Assembly: GCA_946411205.1 (NCBI GenBank)
Contig: CAMKDG010000024.1
Location: forward strand, 1 to 36,929
From: an uncultured Desulfotomaculum sp.
GTDB taxonomy: Bacteria > Bacillota > Desulfotomaculia > Desulfotomaculales > Desulfotomaculaceae
Direction of reading: 5' to 3'
Length of the DNA stretch: 36,929 nucleotides
Shown: piece by piece, positions 28,160 through 36,144 of the stretch
Numbering within the stretch: position 1 is the first letter of the stretch
Layout: each line of letters begins with the position of its first letter
Notes under the pieces: generated by a model
Databases searched by the model: none
Seen by the model: only the letters and a program-made list of their open reading frames with translations
Told to the model about the DNA's origin: nothing
Made by a program: the position numbers and the translations under genes

Positions 28160-28372
28160 ATGAGTCAAGGAAAAGGCCAAGGAGCAGAAAAGGTTATTGA
28201 ATGTATGAAGTGCGGTATTGTGATGGAACCGGGCAACGTTGAGGTAACGTATCTCAACAGCAAATTTCCCATTCAATTGCCGAAATGTCCGCAGTGCGGG
28301 TTGGTGTACATTCCCGAAGAATTGGCCACCGGTAAAATGCTGGAGGTGGAAAAGGCCCTGGAAGACAAGTAA
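28160..28372 (+). CDS. Small CxxC-CxxC redox/zinc-ribbon protein (DVU_1557 family-like)
   Basis: VIECMKCGIVMEPGNVEVTYLNSKFPIQLPKCPQCGLVYIPEELATGKMLEVEKALEDK; operon context. Confidence 0.82.
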   Translation: MSQGKGQGAEKVIECMKCGIVMEPGNVEVTYLNSKFPIQLPKCPQCGLVYIPEELATGKMLEVEKALEDK

Positions 28373-28392
28373 AGATAGCGGAGGTAAACAAA

Positions 28393-29127
28393 ATGTCCAG
28401 CGCAAAAAGTTGCCGCATCTACGAAGGGAATGCTGTTCGACAAGTGACTGGCGATAGCATTAGGCCCGGTGGCTTTCAGCTAACCGATCGAGCCATGGAG
28501 CATTGTGCCTTACCGCCAGGGGCCAGGGTCTTGGATATTGGTTGTGGCACCGGTGCCACCGTTGAATACCTCAGAAGTAAATACCACTTACAGGCAGTGG
28601 GTGTGGACCCATCGGAACTGCTGTTAGAAAAAGGACGCCAAAGAAGCCCGAATTTGCCCCTCTTGCAGGCTGTGGGTGAAAACTTACCCTTTGGTTCTGG
28701 TGAAATGGACGGGATTTTTGCCGAATGCTCCCTATCGGTAACGGATCATCCGCAAATCGTCCTCCAAGAATGCTGCCGTGTGTTACGGAAGGACGGTATC
28801 CTGATCGTAACGGATATTTATGCCAGAAATCCGGAGGCCACGGCAGAACTTAGGACACTGCCGCTGGTTAGCTGTATTACCGGCGCCCTGGGGCGTGAGC
28901 AGTTAGAGGACATGCTGGCTTTGGCGGGTTTTAAGATCGTTATCTGGGAGGATCATTCCGAGCTTTTAAAGGAACTGGTGGTGAAGCTGATCCTAACGCA
29001 CGGTTCCATGAGTAACTTTTGGCAGCAGGCTGACTCCGAGACCTTTGATGGGAACGGGATACAAGAGACCATCAAAAAGGCCAAGCCGGGCTATTACCTG
29101 TTAATTGCTCAAAGAGAGGGGAGATAA
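28393..29127 (+). CDS. SAM-dependent methyltransferase (DVU_1556/TrsM-like)
   Basis: VLDIGCGTGATVEYLRSKY...VGVDPSELLLEKG...ECCRVLRKDGILIVTDIYARN; operon context. Confidence 0.85.
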   Translation: MSSAKSCRIYEGNAVRQVTGDSIRPGGFQLTDRAMEHCALPPGARVLDIGCGTGATVEYLRSKYHLQAVGVDPSELLLEKGRQRSPNLPLLQAVGENLPFGSGEMDGIFAECSLSVTDHPQIVLQECCRVLRKDGILIVTDIYARNPEATAELRTLPLVSCITGALGREQLEDMLALAGFKIVIWEDHSELLKELVVKLILTHGSMSNFWQQADSETFDGNGIQETIKKAKPGYYLLIAQREGR

Positions 29128-29132
29128 TTGCT

Positions 29133-29564
29133 ATGTCGGACACCATGTTTCGTATGTTTGAGCTGTCCCAACAGGGTTTTTCCTGCAGTCAGATTTTATT
29201 ACAACTGGGGCTAGAGGCCCAGGGGAAAAGTAATGCAGACCTCCTCCGGGCGATGGCCGGGCTGGCGGGTGGTATGGGCTTTTCCGGGGAAACCTGTGGT
29301 GCCTTAACCGGTGGAGCTTGTTTATTGGGACTTTATGCTGCCGAACATGAGAAGTTTCAGGTTATGGTTGCTGAACTGGTTGACTGGTTTAAAGCACGGG
29401 GAAGCTCGGAATATGGCGGGTTTACTTGCGGCGATATTTTGGGGGACGAGCTACAATACCAAGCTGTGTCCGTAAAGTGTGGCCAGATCGTCATGGACAC
29501 CTACGATAAGGTAAGGGAAATTCTTCTCCACCATGGGATTGATCCAACTGAGGGAAGTCGATGA
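29133..29564 (+). CDS. C-GCAxxG-C-C family protein (DVU_1555-like)
   Basis: QGFSCSQILLQLGLEAQG...AGLAGGMGFSGETCGALTGGACLLGLYA...FTCGDILGDE. Confidence 0.85.
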   Translation: MSDTMFRMFELSQQGFSCSQILLQLGLEAQGKSNADLLRAMAGLAGGMGFSGETCGALTGGACLLGLYAAEHEKFQVMVAELVDWFKARGSSEYGGFTCGDILGDELQYQAVSVKCGQIVMDTYDKVREILLHHGIDPTEGSR

Positions 29565-30925
29565 GCGAACAGGGTACGATTCTAAGCACTACCGAAAGTG
29601 TTTGTCCCTTTTGCTTGCGGCGGTTACCCGCCCAAAGGATTTTGCAAAAGGACCAGGTCTTTTTGGTAAAAGACTGCCCGGAGCATGGCCCCACCAAAAC
29701 GTTGCTCTGGCAAGGACTTCCCTCCTATCAAAGCTGGGCCAGGCCTAAACTACCCTCCCAGCCCAAAAAGTGTTTTACAACGGTCTCCCGAGGCTGCCCC
29801 TTTGATTGTGGACTTTGCCCAGACCATCGACAGCATAGCTGCACGGTGCTGCTGGAGATTACCCAGCGTTGTAATTTGGGATGCACCTATTGTTTTGCCA
29901 ATGCCGGTGCAAATCCGGCAACAGACCCGGATTTAGCCACCATCAAGGGCTGGTTTGAACAAATTCTGTTGGCCGGTGGTCCTTTTAATATTCAACTATC
30001 CGGCGGGGAACCCACCCTGCGGGATGATTTACCGGAGATCATCAGCCTTGGCCAATCACTGGGCTTTAATTTTATTCAGCTAAACACCAATGGTTTACGG
30101 TTAGCAGAGGAACCCGCCTTTGTTAAGCAGTGCCAAGAGGCTGGTTTAACCTCTGTCTTCCTGCAGTTTGATGGTACCGAGGAGGCTATTTATCAAACCC
30201 TACGGGGTAAGGCCATCTTACAGCAAAAGCTGCGGGCTATCGAGCACTGCCGAGAGAACCGGTTGGGGGTTGTTTTGGTACCCACCCTGGTGCCGGGCGT
30301 AAATGTACATAATATCGGAGCCATGATTGAGCTGGCCTTGAATTATTTACCCACCGTGCGGGGGATTCATTTCCAACCGGTAAGCTATTTTGGGCGCTAT
30401 CCAGAACCACCGGCAGACCGCGACCGCATCACCATACCGGAGGTGATTCGGGAAATAGAGCGGCAAAGTGAAGGCAAGATTCCCAGGGAAAGTTTTAAAC
30501 CTCCGGGGTGCGAGAATGCCCTTTGCTCCTTTCATGGTAATTTCGTCTTGCTGCCCAGCGGCGAACTACGGCCTTGGACCAAGCATGAGGGTTGCTGTAG
30601 TACTGTAGAAAAAGCTGAGGTTGGTGCAGCCAAAGCCAGAGGCTTTGTGGCCAAGTATTGGTCTGCGCCGGAGGTGCGAACGGTTGCCGTGGGCAGTACC
30701 GGGGGCGCCTTTGACCTTTGGGATGCCTTTATTGAAAGAGCCCGGACCCATTCCTTCAGTATCTCGGGGATGGCTTTCCAGGATGCCTGGAATCTGGATT
30801 TGGAACGTCTGAAGGATTGCTGTATCCATGTGATGTCACAGGATCGCAAGCTGATACCCTTCTGTGCCTATAATTTAACGGACAGCCAGGGACAGGCTCT
30901 GTACCGGCAGGTGAAGCAGAGATGA
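29561..30925 (+). CDS. Radical SAM protein (TrsS-like)
   Basis: CxxxCxxC motif CNLGCTYCF preceded by GCPFDCGLCPDH; SGGEPTLRDDL; operon context. Confidence 0.88.
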   Translation: MSEQGTILSTTESVCPFCLRRLPAQRILQKDQVFLVKDCPEHGPTKTLLWQGLPSYQSWARPKLPSQPKKCFTTVSRGCPFDCGLCPDHRQHSCTVLLEITQRCNLGCTYCFANAGANPATDPDLATIKGWFEQILLAGGPFNIQLSGGEPTLRDDLPEIISLGQSLGFNFIQLNTNGLRLAEEPAFVKQCQEAGLTSVFLQFDGTEEAIYQTLRGKAILQQKLRAIEHCRENRLGVVLVPTLVPGVNVHNIGAMIELALNYLPTVRGIHFQPVSYFGRYPEPPADRDRITIPEVIREIERQSEGKIPRESFKPPGCENALCSFHGNFVLLPSGELRPWTKHEGCCSTVEKAEVGAAKARGFVAKYWSAPEVRTVAVGSTGGAFDLWDAFIERARTHSFSISGMAFQDAWNLDLERLKDCCIHVMSQDRKLIPFCAYNLTDSQGQALYRQVKQR

Positions 30926-32211
30926 AAATAACCCCGCTGCAAAACTGGCTGGCCCATAAGTTGGGCCTTAGCGGTAGTTCCTTAAACCGGGAGACCCTGG
31001 AGCAATATCAACTGCAAAAATTGCGGCAGACCCTAGAGATAGCGGTTCAACATAGTTCCTTTTATCGAAAAAAATTAGGCGGGCGGGGAACGCTGGTAAA
31101 TTTAGCGGCGATGAAAGACCTGCCCTTTACGACAGCGGCGGATATCCGCCAGAACCCCCTGAGATTTTTGTGCGTTTCCCAGGATGAGATTAGCCGGGTG
31201 GTTACCCTGACGAGTTCAGGTACCACAGGAGAACCCAAAAGACTGTACTTCACCAAACAGGATCAGGAGTTAACCATTGATTTTTTTCAGATCGGCATGT
31301 CTACCTTGGTAGGACCCGGGGACACCGTGCTCATCCTGTTGCCCGGCCAGCTTCCGGGCAGTGTAGGCGATTTGCTGGCACAGGGGTTAGCGCGACTGGG
31401 AGTTAGAGCTATACCGCACGGTTTGCTGACAGACCCAAATCAAACACGGCAAATTATCTTGGAACAAGGGGTCAATGCCCTGGTGGGAATTCCTACTCAG
31501 GTGTTGGCTTTGGCAAGGTATCCCCTCCCTGTAAAAAGTGTGCTTTTAAGTGCCGATTATGTTCCCTGGGCAATTCGCCGCGAGTTAGAGCAAAGCTGGG
31601 GTTGTCGGGTCTTTAGTCACTACGGGATGACGGAGATGGGATTGGGGGGCGGGGTTGAGTGTGCCGCACTGGCAGGATATCATTTGCGGGAAGCAGATTT
31701 GTACTTTGAAATCATCAATCCAGACACGGGTCAAATAGTGCCGGAGGGTGAAGAGGGTGAAGTGGTTTTTACTACCCTTACCAGAAGGGGGATGCCCCTC
31801 ATTCGTTACCGTACCGGAGACTTGGCTCGGTTTATCCCAGAACCCTGTCCCTGTGGCAGTAGGTTAAGAAGAATGGGACAAGTCAAAGGCCGGGTGGCGG
31901 GAACCTGCCAACTGGCAGGGGGGAGATTGCGCCTGGAGGAATTGGATGAAGCCCTTTTTTCGGTGACCGGCTTACTAAACTTCACAGTCAGTTTATCCCG
32001 TACTAACCAGCAGGAGCGGTTAACCATTGGGGTGCAAATGGCTGATGGGATGAAGGGCGGTGTGCAGGAAGTCATTCGAGCCGCTTTAGATACTGTGCCA
32101 ACGATCCAACGGGCAACCAGACAGGGGAGTTTGGAAATTTGTTTGGAAATACTGCCTAGGGGAGGGGCTTTGCCAAGCACCACCGCCAAACGTTTTATCA
32201 AACACCTCTAA
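30922..32211 (+). CDS. AMP-dependent CoA-ligase-like (phenylacetate-CoA ligase-type, DVU_1553-like)
   Basis: VVTLTSSGTTGEPKRLYFT, SHYGMTEMGLGGGVECA, PLIRYRTGDLARFIPEPCPCGS. Confidence 0.9.
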   Translation: MKITPLQNWLAHKLGLSGSSLNRETLEQYQLQKLRQTLEIAVQHSSFYRKKLGGRGTLVNLAAMKDLPFTTAADIRQNPLRFLCVSQDEISRVVTLTSSGTTGEPKRLYFTKQDQELTIDFFQIGMSTLVGPGDTVLILLPGQLPGSVGDLLAQGLARLGVRAIPHGLLTDPNQTRQIILEQGVNALVGIPTQVLALARYPLPVKSVLLSADYVPWAIRRELEQSWGCRVFSHYGMTEMGLGGGVECAALAGYHLREADLYFEIINPDTGQIVPEGEEGEVVFTTLTRRGMPLIRYRTGDLARFIPEPCPCGSRLRRMGQVKGRVAGTCQLAGGRLRLEELDEALFSVTGLLNFTVSLSRTNQQERLTIGVQMADGMKGGVQEVIRAALDTVPTIQRATRQGSLEICLEILPRGGALPSTTAKRFIKHL

Positions 32212-32296
32212 GACCTCTGCCTCTTTCGGTAGGAGATAAACCGATTTTTCCTTAGTGGTGGGTTCAATCCCCGACTGAGGGGCGTTTGATAAAACG
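32191..32296 (+). repeat. Structured intergenic element with 13-bp terminal inverted repeat before xdhC-like gene
   Basis: CGTTTTATCAAAC (32191-32203) / GTTTGATAAAACG (32284-32296); internal hairpins TCGGT/ACCGA+TTTTT and CCTTAGT/ACTGAGG. Confidence 0.6.
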
Positions 32297-32360
32297 CTCG
32301 TGGCGCGATGCACACAAAATGCGCAAGGTAGGCGTTAAAGACCTAAGGGAACGGGGGATC

Positions 32361-33398
32361 ATGATGAAGAAACTATATCAAGCCATGTTGGATTTTCTTG
32401 AACAGGGAAGAAGTTTTGTTCAGGCCACCATCCTAACTCAGTCCGGCTCAGCCCCGCGTACCGCCGGGGCCAAGATGATCATGCTACCCGATCAATCCTT
32501 GCTGGGCACCATTGGAGGAGGATTGGTGGAAGCCAAGGTTCAGGAATTGGCGGTGGAGGTTTTTAAGACTAGACAAAGGGTAAAGCAAGAATTTAACCTT
32601 ACGGGCAGTGAAGCCGGGCAGATGGACATGATCTGTGGTGGGAGGTTGGAAGTGCTGGTTGAACATCTTGATGCAACCAATGAGCAACTGCTACCAGTCT
32701 ATCAGGCTATGGTGAAGGCTATCGAAAATCGACGCAGAGTGGTACTGGTAACGCCCTTAGAAGGAACGGATAACAGTCAAACCTTTCTGATTAAGGAAGA
32801 TCATTCTATTACCGGCACCTTTACCGGACCAACAGAGTGGATTGAGAAGTTTGCCAACTTGTCGGGCAGGTACCCACAGGTGGTCACCTTAGGGGGACAA
32901 CGCTTCCTAGTAGAGCCTATCACTTCCTATGGTACGGTTTATATTTTCGGTGCAGGGCATGTCTCACAGAAAGCATCCTTACTCACTACCTTCCTGGATT
33001 TTAGGACTGTCGTGTTGGATGACCGGGAGGAATTTGCTAACCGCGGGCGTTTCCCGTCGGTGGATGAGGTGCTGGTTCTGGAAAGCTTTGAGCAGGCATT
33101 TAAAGAGCTGGAGGTAGAACGGGATAGTTATCTGATCATTGTTACCAGAGGACATGCCTACGACAAGGCCGTGTTGGCCCAGGCTCTCCGGACCAATGCC
33201 GGTTATATCGGTATGATTGGCAGTGAGAAAAAGCGGGACACCATCTACCGGGCGCTGCGGCAGGAAGGTTTTACAGAAGCAGATCTGCAGCGGGTTTACT
33301 CCCCCATTGGGTTAGAAATTAAGGCGGAGACACCGGAGGAGATTGCGGTTAGCATTACCGCGGAACTCATTAAAATTCGGGCAGGACAAAGCCGATGA
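32361..33398 (+). CDS. XdhC/CoxF-family molybdenum cofactor insertion protein
   Basis: SGSAPRTAGAKMIMLPDQSLLGTIGGGLVEAKVQE...YIFGAGHVSQ...VVLDDREEFANRGRFP...IGMIGSEKKRDTIYRAL. Confidence 0.93.
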   Translation: MMKKLYQAMLDFLEQGRSFVQATILTQSGSAPRTAGAKMIMLPDQSLLGTIGGGLVEAKVQELAVEVFKTRQRVKQEFNLTGSEAGQMDMICGGRLEVLVEHLDATNEQLLPVYQAMVKAIENRRRVVLVTPLEGTDNSQTFLIKEDHSITGTFTGPTEWIEKFANLSGRYPQVVTLGGQRFLVEPITSYGTVYIFGAGHVSQKASLLTTFLDFRTVVLDDREEFANRGRFPSVDEVLVLESFEQAFKELEVERDSYLIIVTRGHAYDKAVLAQALRTNAGYIGMIGSEKKRDTIYRALRQEGFTEADLQRVYSPIGLEIKAETPEEIAVSITAELIKIRAGQSR

Positions 33399-34579
33399 GT
33401 CAACGGGAAAACATCGGGGCAATTATTTTAGCAGCGGGATTTTCTTCCCGGATGGGTTCCTTTAAGCCTCTTTTGCCCCTGGCGGGGAGCACAGTCATTG
33501 AGAACTCGGTGCGTGTCTTTCGGTCAACGGGTATTCAAGAGATAAGCGTTGTGGTTGGTCATCGGGCTAAAGAACTTTCACCTGTGCTAAGGAGCATGGG
33601 AGTTACCATTATTTGCAACCGCGATTACGCCAGTGGGATGTTCTCTTCGGTCAAGGCAGGGGTCAGTAGCCTCAAAGCTTCTGTAGAGGCCTTCTTTTTA
33701 TTGCCCGGAGATATTCCACTGGTTCGACCCGCGACTATTGACAGATTAGTAGATGTTTACCAGAGCTGTCCCTCCGGTATTATTTATCCTTGTTTCAAGG
33801 GTGAGCGAGGCCACCCGCCGTTGATTTCCGCCGGTTATCAAGCAGCCATTCTGGCCTGGGAAAAGGATGGCGGCCTACGGACTTTACTGGAAGAATTTGC
33901 AGCAGAGGCAAGGGATGTTGAGGTAACTGATCAGGGGGTGCTGCTGGATATGGATACGCCGGACGATTATCAAAAAATTTGTCAGGCTTCGCCCAGAGAT
34001 ACGATTCCTTCAAAAAAGGATTGCTTAGCGTTACTAAAAAATGCAGCGGTACCTGCTAATGTTGCCCGACACTGCCAGGCCGTAGCAAAGGTGGCAAAAA
34101 AGATAGCCCAATCTTTAAGGGAGGCGGGGTATCGGTTGGACCCAGACCTAATTTTAGCTGCCGCTCTGCTGCACGACATCGCCCGGGAGAAAAGGGATCA
34201 CGCCCAGGTGGGTGCCCAGCATCTGCGGGAACTGGGGCATCCTAGGGTGGCTGACATTGTTGCCAGCCATATGGACCTGCCATTATTGGAAGAAGAAATT
34301 ATCAACGAAGCTTCCGTCGTTTATCTAGCGGATAAGCTGGTAAAAGACGATCAACCGGTTCTGCTAGAGCAAAGATTTCAGGAAATCTGCCGGAAATATT
34401 CCTCCGAAGAAACTGCTTTTAATGCGGCAATCGAGCGATTGAATCGGGCGAAAAGGATTCAGCTGGCCATAGAAAGAGTGATAGAGCTTCCTTTGGAAAA
34501 GATTATTGGACAGGGTAAGGGGTATCAAGATGGAACAAAGAATGATTTACTTAATCAGACACGGTGCTCTGGAGTCTAA
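33395..34579 (+). CDS. MocA-like NTP transferase fused to HD domain (DVU_1551-like)
   Basis: AIILAAGFSSRMGSFKPLLPLAG...LLPGDIPLVRP plus C-terminal ARHCQAVAKVAKKIA...AAALLHDIAREKRDHAQVGA...ASHMDLP. Confidence 0.9.
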   Translation: MSQRENIGAIILAAGFSSRMGSFKPLLPLAGSTVIENSVRVFRSTGIQEISVVVGHRAKELSPVLRSMGVTIICNRDYASGMFSSVKAGVSSLKASVEAFFLLPGDIPLVRPATIDRLVDVYQSCPSGIIYPCFKGERGHPPLISAGYQAAILAWEKDGGLRTLLEEFAAEARDVEVTDQGVLLDMDTPDDYQKICQASPRDTIPSKKDCLALLKNAAVPANVARHCQAVAKVAKKIAQSLREAGYRLDPDLILAAALLHDIAREKRDHAQVGAQHLRELGHPRVADIVASHMDLPLLEEEIINEASVVYLADKLVKDDQPVLLEQRFQEICRKYSSEETAFNAAIERLNRAKRIQLAIERVIELPLEKIIGQGKGYQDGTKNDLLNQTRCSGV

Positions 34580-35156
34580 AGGTGGTAAAAGATTTATTGG
34601 GCAGATTGATTTGCCTTTAAGTGAAGAGGGAGTTATCCAAGCCAAGCGGTTGGGACAGGAGCTTAGTTGCCTTCGGTTAAGCCAAATTTTTTGTAGTGAT
34701 CTACAGCGTTCCCGTGAGACGGCTGAAATCATTGCCGGTAAACACAGCCTTGTCCCCACCCCTTGCCCGGAATTGCGGGAAATTTGCCTGGGGGAGTGGG
34801 AAGGACGATACTTTGAAGAGATTCGCCGCAGATTTCCGAATGAGTTTAACCAAAGGGGTAAGGATATCGTCAATTTTTGTCCACCGGGGGGAGAAAGTTT
34901 TAACCAGTGTAACCAGAGGGTTGTGGCTAAGTGGCAGCATATTCTGGAGAATTCCACCGGGAATATCCTAATTACCGGTCATGCGGGTGTCAACCGCTTA
35001 CTTCTCTGTCATCTATTGGGCATACCTCTGGAAAACATTTTTTGCCTGAGCCAGGACTACGGTTGTTTGAACGTAATTAGTTATCGGGATCAAAGGTATC
35101 AGGTGAGAGCGCTCAACAAGGTAAGCCGATTCAAGCGTTTAAGTGAAAATCATTAA
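34530..35156 (+). CDS. Histidine phosphatase (phosphoglycerate mutase/CobC-like) family protein
   Basis: MIYLIRHGALES...FCSDLQRSRETAEII...ELREICLGEWEGR...ILITGHAGVNRLLLCHLLG. Confidence 0.9.
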   Translation: MEQRMIYLIRHGALESKGGKRFIGQIDLPLSEEGVIQAKRLGQELSCLRLSQIFCSDLQRSRETAEIIAGKHSLVPTPCPELREICLGEWEGRYFEEIRRRFPNEFNQRGKDIVNFCPPGGESFNQCNQRVVAKWQHILENSTGNILITGHAGVNRLLLCHLLGIPLENIFCLSQDYGCLNVISYRDQRYQVRALNKVSRFKRLSENH

Positions 35157-35285
35157 ATTAATCGGTAATTGAGCAAGGCCAGTGATGCCGTTACCCTGTG
35201 CGGAGTTTTCTAAAAAATTAAAATATTTTCAAAAAATGAAGGATTATTCAGATAGCCATAGAATAGCTTTATAATAGATTTATTA

Positions 35286-35381
35286 CCTCCGAGCTCTGTA
35301 ACCTGTGATAGTAGATTATGGTTGCTGTGGCCGTTAGGGTTTATCTGGAAACGGATAAGCCTCCCGTGTGGAAAGGATGGT
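35286..35381 (+). ncRNA. Moco/Tuco-riboswitch-like RNA (first of tandem pair)
   Basis: CTCCGAGC...GGCCGTTAGGGTTTATCTGGAAACGGATAAGCCTCCCGTGTGGAAAGGA. Confidence 0.78.
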
Positions 35382-35402
35382 AGCTTTATTAAGCTATGTC
35401 TT

Positions 35403-35433
35403 TAACCGCACGCTGATGCGGTTTTTTGTTTTT
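35403..35433 (+). terminator. Intrinsic terminator
   Basis: AACCGCA cgctga TGCGGTTTTTTGTTTTT. Confidence 0.88.
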
Positions 35434-35460
35434 ATATAAAGATATAGTGTTTTGACTGTT

Positions 35461-35553
35461 CTCCGAGCCATATTACCTGCAAGTGCTGACTATGGTGCTA
35501 TGGCCGTTAGGGTTAGCTGGGAAACTGGTTAGCCTCCCCTGTGGAAAGGAGAG
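35461..35553 (+). ncRNA. Moco/Tuco-riboswitch-like RNA (second of tandem pair)
   Basis: CTCCGAGCC...GGCCGTTAGGGTTAGCTGGGAAACTGGTTAGCCTCCCCTGTGGAAAGGAG. Confidence 0.8.
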
Positions 35554-35578
35554 CCATACCTGCCTGTGTCTAAACAGG

Positions 35579-35629
35579 GTGTTGGTTTGTGCTCCTTTTC
35601 AAGGATACTTGCCAACACCTTTATTTTTT
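35579..35629 (+). terminator. Intrinsic terminator
   Basis: GGTGTTGG ... CCAACACC TTTATTTTTT. Confidence 0.8.
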
Positions 35630-35689
35630 GAGTATCCGGAAGGTCATAACCTATATAGATCATGGGTAAGTAGCAAGCTCGGTTTTCTA
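35630..35689 (+). ncRNA. Unassigned structured leader element, partial copy C (3' half)
   Basis: GAGTATCCGGAAGGTCATAACC...GTAGCAAGCTCGGTTTTCTAA aligns with the 3' half of copy D. Confidence 0.45.
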
Positions 35690-35705
35690 AAGAGGTGGGT
35701 TGAGC

Positions 35706-36101
35706 TTGATTAAGTTAGGAAAATTATTGGTTTCCTTTCAACCCGGTGAGGTAGCTGGTTGCTACACACAAGGAGAAGAAGAGCTAAAAATAATTGCCAG
35801 GGCATTGGGGGATATTACAGACAAAGTATTTGATATGTACTTTGAGTTTTCTCGCTTGGCCGATGAAGGAATCCTGGTCAGAGAAGAAAAAATCTCTGGC
35901 AGAAGAAATATGCGGGTCTCTTTTTATTACCCCGGAGCCTTATCTGTATCAACTGTCAGACAAGTCATTATCAATAAGCTGCTAGGTGAGTATTTGCATT
36001 TACCAGATTATCCGCGTCCTGGCATCTATGTGGTACAAAATAAAAGAAAAGATCTTAGCCTACTATGCAAATCCCTGGGCAAAACTGTTTGCCGGGCTTA
36101 A
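35706..36101 (+). CDS. Protein of unknown function (about 131 aa), possibly regulatory
   Basis: ORF downstream of tandem Moco-like RNAs with RBS gaggtggg; TTG start at 35706 (or 35700); no family recognised with certainty. Confidence 0.6.
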   Translation: MIKLGKLLVSFQPGEVAGCYTQGEEELKIIARALGDITDKVFDMYFEFSRLADEGILVREEKISGRRNMRVSFYYPGALSVSTVRQVIINKLLGEYLHLPDYPRPGIYVVQNKRKDLSLLCKSLGKTVCRA

Positions 36102-36144
36102 TTTGCACTTTCAGAAATTATAAAAATTTTATATGATAGGAAGT

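Noticed and set aside
29561-30925. Possible selenocysteine (in-frame UGA) in the TrsS-like radical SAM gene
   Set aside because: The ORF is uninterrupted; Cys residues occupy the motif positions and no in-frame TGA is needed.
32244-32290. tRNA-like T-arm (GGGTTCAATCCCC) before the XdhC gene
   Set aside because: No matching acceptor stem, D-arm or anticodon arm upstream; better explained by the CCTTAGT/ACTGAGG hairpin.
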